From: JAAYZQ01 sp034428935
GTDB lineage: Bacteria > Chloroflexota > Anaerolineae > JAAYZQ01
NCBI GenBank assembly: GCA_034428935.1
Contig: DAOUHB010000232.1
Span: 1-11,070, forward strand
Reading direction: 5' to 3'
DNA length: 11,070 bases
Shown here: piece after piece, positions 7,186-11,070 of the stretch
Layout: every line of letters begins with the position of its first letter
Numbering within the stretch: the first letter of the stretch is position 1
Position numbers and translations under genes: made by a program
The notes under the pieces: generated by a model
What the model saw: only the letters and a program-made list of their open reading frames with translations
Told to the model about the DNA's origin: nothing
Database searches by the model: none

Positions 7186-7989
7186 GTGAAGTCGTTGCCT
7201 CGCATCACGGTCATCACGCCTTCTTACAATCAAGGCCAATACATTGAACAGACGATCGAGTCGGTGCTCAGCCAGGACTACCCGGACCTTGAGTACTGGG
7301 TCATCGATGGCGGCTCTACCGATGGCACGGTAGACATCCTGCGCAGATATGACGGCCGCATCAACTGGATCAGCGAAAGAGATCGCGGGCAGACGCACGC
7401 GATCAATAAGGGCTTGGCTAGAGCTACTGGGCAAGTTCTCGCTTACCTGAACTCTGACGACGTCTATGAACCCGGCGCATTGATCACAGTGGGAGAATAC
7501 TTTTCACGGTACCCACAAGCGGTTTGGGTCGCCGGCAAGTGCCGCATTGTGGACACGGCTGGTCGCGAGGTTCGCCGCGCCATTACCCTATACAAGAACA
7601 TCTGGTTGCGCCTGGGAAGTTGCACGGTCCTTCGAGTCCTGGACTATCTTTCCCAGCCTGCAACGTTCTGGCACCGAAAGGTGATAGATAAGATTGGTTC
7701 CTTTAATGAAGCGCTTCGGTATGCGATGGACTATGACTATTCGTTGAGGGTCGCGCGTCACTTTCCGCTGCGTGTAATCGATGCCTATCTTGCCTCCTTT
7801 CGTGTACATCCAAGTTCCAAGGGAGGTACGGGGTTTGTAGCGCAGTTTGAGGAGGATCTGACGTGCGCCAGGCAGCATTGCTCCTCTCGCGTTCTTGTGG
7901 GCCTCCATGCAGTTCACAATGCAACCATCGTAGCGGTCTATTCGAGGCTCTTTGGGATAGGCGGGAAACAGGAAGAACAAGTTAGCTAG
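7186..7989 (+). CDS. GT2 family glycosyltransferase (soluble)
   Basis: This 267-residue protein starts at GTG directly after the epimerase's TGA (TGAGTG at 7183-7188), with GGAGG (7173-7177) inside the end of the epimerase gene; translation is probably coupled. It is a GT-A fold family 2 enzyme. ITVITPSYNQGQYIEQTIES (residues 7-26) is the first nucleotide-binding strand. VIDGGSTDGT contains Asp41. YLNSDDVY contains the metal-binding Asp91-Asp92. LSQPATFWHRK and YAMDYDYSLR (Asp182, Asp184) match the acceptor and catalytic-base region of this subgroup. No membrane segment is seen, so it acts at the cytoplasmic side of the membrane. The donor sugar is unknown; GDP-L-galactose or GDP-L-gulose from the preceding gene is a plausible guess. 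Composition falls in the gene: bases 7681-7740 count to 40% GC, far below the upstream genes, which hints at separate ancestry. Confidence 0.88.
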   Translation: MKSLPRITVITPSYNQGQYIEQTIESVLSQDYPDLEYWVIDGGSTDGTVDILRRYDGRINWISERDRGQTHAINKGLARATGQVLAYLNSDDVYEPGALITVGEYFSRYPQAVWVAGKCRIVDTAGREVRRAITLYKNIWLRLGSCTVLRVLDYLSQPATFWHRKVIDKIGSFNEALRYAMDYDYSLRVARHFPLRVIDAYLASFRVHPSSKGGTGFVAQFEEDLTCARQHCSSRVLVGLHAVHNATIVAVYSRLFGIGGKQEEQVS

Positions 7990-7991
7990 AC

Positions 7992-7996
7992 GGAGG
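7992..7996 (+). promoter_or_regulatory. Ribosome binding site fixing the carbamoyltransferase start
   Basis: GGAGG is 6 bases before the ATG at 8003 but only 3 before the in-frame TTG at 8000. The ATG is therefore the likely start. Confidence 0.7.
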
Positions 7997-8002
7997 TCTT
8001 TG

Positions 8003-9715
8003 ATGCAATCCAGCCTCACAGTTCTTGGTGTACACGATGGCCATGGCGCCGGCGCAGCCCTGATCCGCGATGGGAGGGTGCTGGCAGCTATCCAGGAAGA
8101 ACGGCTGACGAACGTGAAAAACTTCACTGGCACGCCGGCATTGGCCATTGCTGAGGTGTTTCGAATCACAGGCGTAGCACCTTCGGAAGTAAATGTGATT
8201 GCTGTTTGCTGCCTTTTGCGTGTTTCTGCGCCGGTCAAGGAGGAAGAGAGCCTGCATGTCCGGATCTTCAAAAAGGCGGCCCCGCTTCTAGGGAGCCACT
8301 CGGCCACAAGCCTACTGGTCAAGACTTTCCACAGGTTTCGGCGTACTGCCGAGCTAAGAGATATCTTGGTATCTCTTGGGATTCAAACAGAGCACATCGT
8401 CTTCGTCGAGCACCACACCAGTCACGCCGCCTGTGCATACTATCAGCGGCCGTGGGATGGCGAGACGTTGGTGTTGACTCTGGACGGGGCCGGGGATGGT
8501 ATCAGTGCTACTGTGAGCATCGGACGCGACCTCAGCATCGAAAGGCTCGCCTCAACCACCTACTATCACAGCCCAGGCAACAACCTTTATAGCGAGATCA
8601 CAGGCTATCTCGGTCTTAAGCGTTGGGAGCACGAGTACAAAGTCATGGGTATGGCTCCCTATGGGCGCGCTGATTATTGCCTGGATCAGATGCGACGAAT
8701 TATTCGCCTCCATCCACACAAACCGTTAGAATTCCAGAATACGCTAAGCGCCTACTCCACAGAGGTGCAGCGGAAACTGAAAAGGCTGCTCGACGGCCAG
8801 CGGTTCGACAACATCTCGGCAGCCTGCCAGCAGCATTTTGAGGACCTGGTCACGCAGTGGGTTCGTAATGCCATTCAGGCCACCGGCGTGCACAAAGTCG
8901 CCTGTGCGGGCGGTATGTTTCTGAATGTGAAGGCCAACAAACTGATCCGGGAAATGCCAGAGGTGGAGGATGTCTTCTTTTACCCTGCTGCAGATGATAG
9001 CGGCACGCCGGTTGGTGGCGCCCTCGAGGCTTACTACCGCTATTGCGAAGAGGCAAGCATATGCGCTCAACGCTTTCCCCTGAAGGACATGTACTTCGGC
9101 CGGCAATTCAGCAACGATCAGATCGAAGAGGCGTTGACGGCAAGTGGCTGGCGTGAGCGCGCAGAGTTAGTCGACGACATCGAAGATGCCGTTGCTGAGC
9201 TTTTGGTGCAGGGAAGGATCATCGCCCGTTTTAGCGGGCGCGATGAGTGGGGGCCACGCGCCCTAGGCAACCGTAGTATCATGGCTGACCCTCGGGATCT
9301 GCGCATCATCCGGCGGATCAACTTTGCCATCAAGCAACGCGATTTCTGGATGCCTTTTGCTCCATCGATCTTGGAAGACAGCATGGACACCTACCTGGAG
9401 GACGCGCATCTAGCTCCCTATATGATCGAGGCGTTTGACACAAAGAGCCAGGCCCAGGATTTGATCGCCGGATTGCATCCTTTCGACGGGACGGCCCGGC
9501 CTCAAACCGTCAACGGCTGGGACCCCGGCTGGCAGCGCATCATCGAAGGCTTTCGCCAGCGAACCGGTGTGGGCGGCATCTTGAATACTTCGTTCAACTT
9601 GCACGGCTATCCCATCGTGGGCTCCCCTGAGGTGGCCCTGTGGACACTGGAGAACAGCGCCCTGGACGGGCTGGTAATGGGCAACTGGTTGGTGTTGCGC
9701 GAGCAGGACCTGTAA
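8003..9715 (+). CDS. O-carbamoyltransferase of the NodU/CmcH family
   Basis: This 570-residue protein has a full-length family layout. The N-terminal Kae1/YrdC-like ATPase-type domain begins LGVHDGHGAGAAL and holds EEHH-type metal ligands in VEHHTSHAA (His137, His141, HxxxH). It continues with LTLDGAGDG, YKVMGMAPYG, VACAGGMFLNVKANKLI and FYPAADDSGTPVGGAL. The C-terminal domain has FSGRDEWGPRALGNRSI (about 409-426), FWMPFAPSIL and ILNTSFNLHGYPIV, all standard for the family. Known members (NodU, TobZ, the cephamycin enzyme CmcH, bleomycin BlmD) use carbamoyl phosphate and ATP to form a carbamoyl-adenylate and then transfer the carbamoyl group to a hydroxyl, usually on a sugar. The acceptor here is probably a hexose of the glycan built by the flanking genes. 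The gene sits 13 bases after the GT2 stop and 9 before the GT4 start, consistent with an operon. All key motifs appear intact; substrate position is unknown. Confidence 0.93.
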   Translation: MQSSLTVLGVHDGHGAGAALIRDGRVLAAIQEERLTNVKNFTGTPALAIAEVFRITGVAPSEVNVIAVCCLLRVSAPVKEEESLHVRIFKKAAPLLGSHSATSLLVKTFHRFRRTAELRDILVSLGIQTEHIVFVEHHTSHAACAYYQRPWDGETLVLTLDGAGDGISATVSIGRDLSIERLASTTYYHSPGNNLYSEITGYLGLKRWEHEYKVMGMAPYGRADYCLDQMRRIIRLHPHKPLEFQNTLSAYSTEVQRKLKRLLDGQRFDNISAACQQHFEDLVTQWVRNAIQATGVHKVACAGGMFLNVKANKLIREMPEVEDVFFYPAADDSGTPVGGALEAYYRYCEEASICAQRFPLKDMYFGRQFSNDQIEEALTASGWRERAELVDDIEDAVAELLVQGRIIARFSGRDEWGPRALGNRSIMADPRDLRIIRRINFAIKQRDFWMPFAPSILEDSMDTYLEDAHLAPYMIEAFDTKSQAQDLIAGLHPFDGTARPQTVNGWDPGWQRIIEGFRQRTGVGGILNTSFNLHGYPIVGSPEVALWTLENSALDGLVMGNWLVLREQDL

Positions 9716-9724
9716 ACAGCATCT

Positions 9725-10906
9725 ATGCGCATTCTCCAGGTGTTACCCTATTTCTCTCCAAGCATGGGTGGCGTAGCCCGGGTGGTCTTTGATCTCGCCA
9801 GACACTTGAGCTACAGGGGACACGATGTCACAGTTGTGGCCGGGGACTACAAACAGGCGGAGGCCAGCTTCCCACCCGATGAATTTCGGCAGGTCTTGCT
9901 TCGAAGTGTGTTCTCGCGCTGGGGATTCTACTACACCCCTTCCCTGGTCGCGTGGATGCGGGATCACGTAACAGAGTTTGACGTGATCCACCTCCACGAG
10001 GTGCGAACCTTTCAGAACGCCGTCGCGCGCCGGTTTGCTCTCAGGCATAACGTACCCTATGTGCTGTCGGCGCACGGCACTCTGCCGGTGATCGTCCAGC
10101 GCAAGCTGGCCAAACGAGCCTACGACCTTTTTTTCGGCCGGGCCCTGTTGGCGTCTGCCAGCCGGTTGGTAGCCGTATCGCCCCTTGAAGCGGAGCAGTA
10201 TCGCCAGATCGGTGGCGCTGAGGCGAGTCGGGTTCGCGTCATCTACAACGGCCTGGACCTCGACGAATTCTGCCATCTGCCGCCCCGCGGGTTGCTGCGG
10301 CAGAAATTGGGCATCCCGCTCCAGGCCCCTGTCGTTCTCTTCCTGGGCAGGTTGCATCGCATCAAGGGGGTTGATCATTTGCTCCAGTCCTTCGCCCGAC
10401 TTGGAGAGGAAGTACCGGAGGCGATCCTGGTCATCGCCGGGCCGGACGAAGGGGAGCTGGCCCACCTGCAGGCACTGGCACGTCGCCTGCGGTTGGTAGA
10501 CAGGGTGCAGTTTGCCGGCCCTCTGTACGGCCAGGACAAGCTGTCGGCCTACGTGGACGCCGATGTGGTGGCTTCGCCGGGTGGCTATGAAATCTTTGGC
10601 CTGGTGCCCTTTGAGGCGCTGATGTGCGGCACGCCCGTAGTCGTCAGCGACGGCGGCGGAGCGAATCAGTTAATCTGGGAGAGTGGCTCTGGCTACCTAG
10701 TGCCCTACGGTGACGTGCCGGCGCTTACAGCCGTCTTGCGCCAAGCTCTGACCGATAGCGCGGCGGCAATGCGACAGGTGGAGGCCGGCCTGAAGTTTGT
10801 GCGCACGACGCTCGATTGGCGGGTCATCACCATCCGGGTGGAAGCGCTGTACGCCGAGGTGGCGGGATCGGGTGCAGCATGCCCGTGTGGTTTCGTAACA
10901 CACTAA
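9725..10906 (+). CDS. GT4 family glycosyltransferase
   Basis: This 393-residue retaining glycosyltransferase has the two-domain GT-B fold. The N-terminal domain has ILQVLPYFSPSMGGVARVV (donor/acceptor glycine loop G15-G16), FDVIHLHE and VLSAHGT. The linker is VIYNGLDLDEF. The C-terminal donor domain shows VLFLGRLHRIKGVDHLL (phosphate-binding Arg/Lys), IAGPDEGEL, VQFAGPLYG and YEIFGLVPFEALMCGTPVV, where Glu289 and Glu297 make the E-x7-E pair of the family. No membrane helices are seen. It starts at ATG, 9 bases after the carbamoyltransferase stop, without a visible Shine-Dalgarno, so translational coupling is likely. GT4 enzymes commonly use GDP- or UDP-sugars to extend polysaccharides or lipid-linked glycans; the sugar cannot be assigned. 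It is the last gene of the run. The C-terminus (GAACPCGFVTH) is atypical and may mark an altered end beside the possible mobile element. Confidence 0.9.
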   Translation: MRILQVLPYFSPSMGGVARVVFDLARHLSYRGHDVTVVAGDYKQAEASFPPDEFRQVLLRSVFSRWGFYYTPSLVAWMRDHVTEFDVIHLHEVRTFQNAVARRFALRHNVPYVLSAHGTLPVIVQRKLAKRAYDLFFGRALLASASRLVAVSPLEAEQYRQIGGAEASRVRVIYNGLDLDEFCHLPPRGLLRQKLGIPLQAPVVLFLGRLHRIKGVDHLLQSFARLGEEVPEAILVIAGPDEGELAHLQALARRLRLVDRVQFAGPLYGQDKLSAYVDADVVASPGGYEIFGLVPFEALMCGTPVVVSDGGGANQLIWESGSGYLVPYGDVPALTAVLRQALTDSAAAMRQVEAGLKFVRTTLDWRVITIRVEALYAEVAGSGAACPCGFVTH

Positions 10907-10937
10907 CACTATCCTTGCACTTTAACAGGGCTTAAAA

Positions 10938-10966
10938 TAGACGGGCACGGCCCGATCGAGGATAAT
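10938..10966 (+). promoter_or_regulatory. Candidate promoter for the gene at the right edge
   Basis: TAGACG (10938-10943) and GATAAT (10961-10966) resemble -35 and -10 boxes with a 17-base spacer, in a stretch visibly less GC-rich than its surroundings. A start near 10973 would give a short leader to the ATG at 11002. A CGGGC/GCCCG stem (10942-10946 with 10950-10954) lies between the boxes. This is speculative. Confidence 0.3.
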
Positions 10967-10989
10967 AGGGTTTGCGGAAACCAATATCC
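10960..10989 (+). other. Interrupted hairpin upstream of the right-edge gene
   Basis: GGTTT (10969-10973) pairs with AAACC (10978-10982) around GCGG. The outer arms GGATA (10960-10964) and TATCC (10985-10989) also pair, with an internal loop between. It ends just before the GAGG ribosome site at 10991. It could be part of the end of an insertion sequence or a structure controlling translation. Confidence 0.35.
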
Positions 10990-11001
10990 CGAGGTCGAGC
11001 C

Positions 11002-11070
11002 ATGCCCAAGCCAATTGTATGCCTTTCTGACCAATTGCGCCAATTCCTGGCCGTCTTTCGCACCTGCTTC
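11002..11070 (+). CDS. N-terminal fragment of an unfinished gene, possibly a transposase (3' partial)
   Basis: An ATG at 11002, with GAGG (10991-10994) 7 bases upstream, opens a frame that stays open to the window edge. Its 23 codons read MPKPIVCLSDQLRQFLAVFR and then TCF. The style resembles the start of IS4/IS701-like transposases found in Chloroflexota, but 23 residues are too few for a firm call. The spacer before it has a lower-GC patch and hairpins, in keeping with the end of a mobile element; no terminal inverted repeat can be confirmed because the other end is outside the window. Confidence 0.4.
   Translation, partial: MPKPIVCLSDQLRQFLAVFRTCF

Noticed and set aside
7588..8322. Minus-strand open frame of 244 codons across the GT2/carbamoyltransferase junction
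   Set aside because: Both + strand genes have intact catalytic motifs throughout; the antisense peptide shows no recognisable domain.
10915..10938. TTGCAC and TAAAAT as a promoter pair
   Set aside because: The spacer is only 12 bases, too short for a sigma-70 type promoter.

Overview
The window looks like a chromosomal segment of a GC-rich bacterium, most likely a Chloroflexota member of the Anaerolineae/Caldilineae/Ardenticatenia type. This is inferred from three things. Two adjacent secreted proteins end in a short 'VYLP(L/V)' tail. One of them is a gingipain-type (C25) peptidase with a DUF11 module, preceded by a GEVED/FnIII-like protein end. A GTAGGG-type palindromic intergenic repeat is also present. 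All eight recognised genes lie on the + strand. No rRNA, tRNA or CRISPR array was seen.

Region A (1-3759) encodes exported proteins: the C-terminal end of a GEVED + fibronectin-III-like protein, then a complete 1115-residue C25 cysteine peptidase. The peptidase has a signal peptide, a PorU-like middle region, a His841/Cys875 dyad, a DUF11 domain and a VYLPLVRR terminus. Region B (3760-3883) is a gene-free spacer filled largely by tandem hairpin-forming repeat units. Region C (3884-6148) holds a PF14907-type nucleotidyltransferase-fold protein and a membrane-tethered GT2 polyprenyl-phosphate sugar synthase, both very GC-rich. Region D (6211-10906) is a compact run: a GDP-mannose 3,5-epimerase-like enzyme, a soluble GT2, a NodU/CmcH-type O-carbamoyltransferase and a GT4 glycosyltransferase. 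Gaps between these four genes are 0, 13 and 9 bases. Base composition is clearly lower in GC from within the GT2 gene into the carbamoyltransferase gene. Region E (10907-11070) is a spacer with hairpins and a possible promoter, followed by the first 23 codons of a gene that runs off the window and may be a transposase.

Taken together, region D reads as a glycan or glycoconjugate module. The epimerase would turn GDP-D-mannose into GDP-L-galactose and/or GDP-L-gulose, two glycosyltransferases would place sugars, and the carbamoyltransferase would cap a hydroxyl. The enzyme set recalls the sugar branch of bleomycin biosynthesis (L-gulose plus 3-O-carbamoyl-mannose), but no peptide-synthetase genes are visible, so a surface polysaccharide or lipid-linked glycan is the simpler reading. 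A speculative link to region A is that a PorU-like C25 protease, proteins with a shared C-terminal tail, and a glycan cluster lie side by side. That would fit a tail-processing or glycan-anchoring route, but nothing in the sequence proves it.
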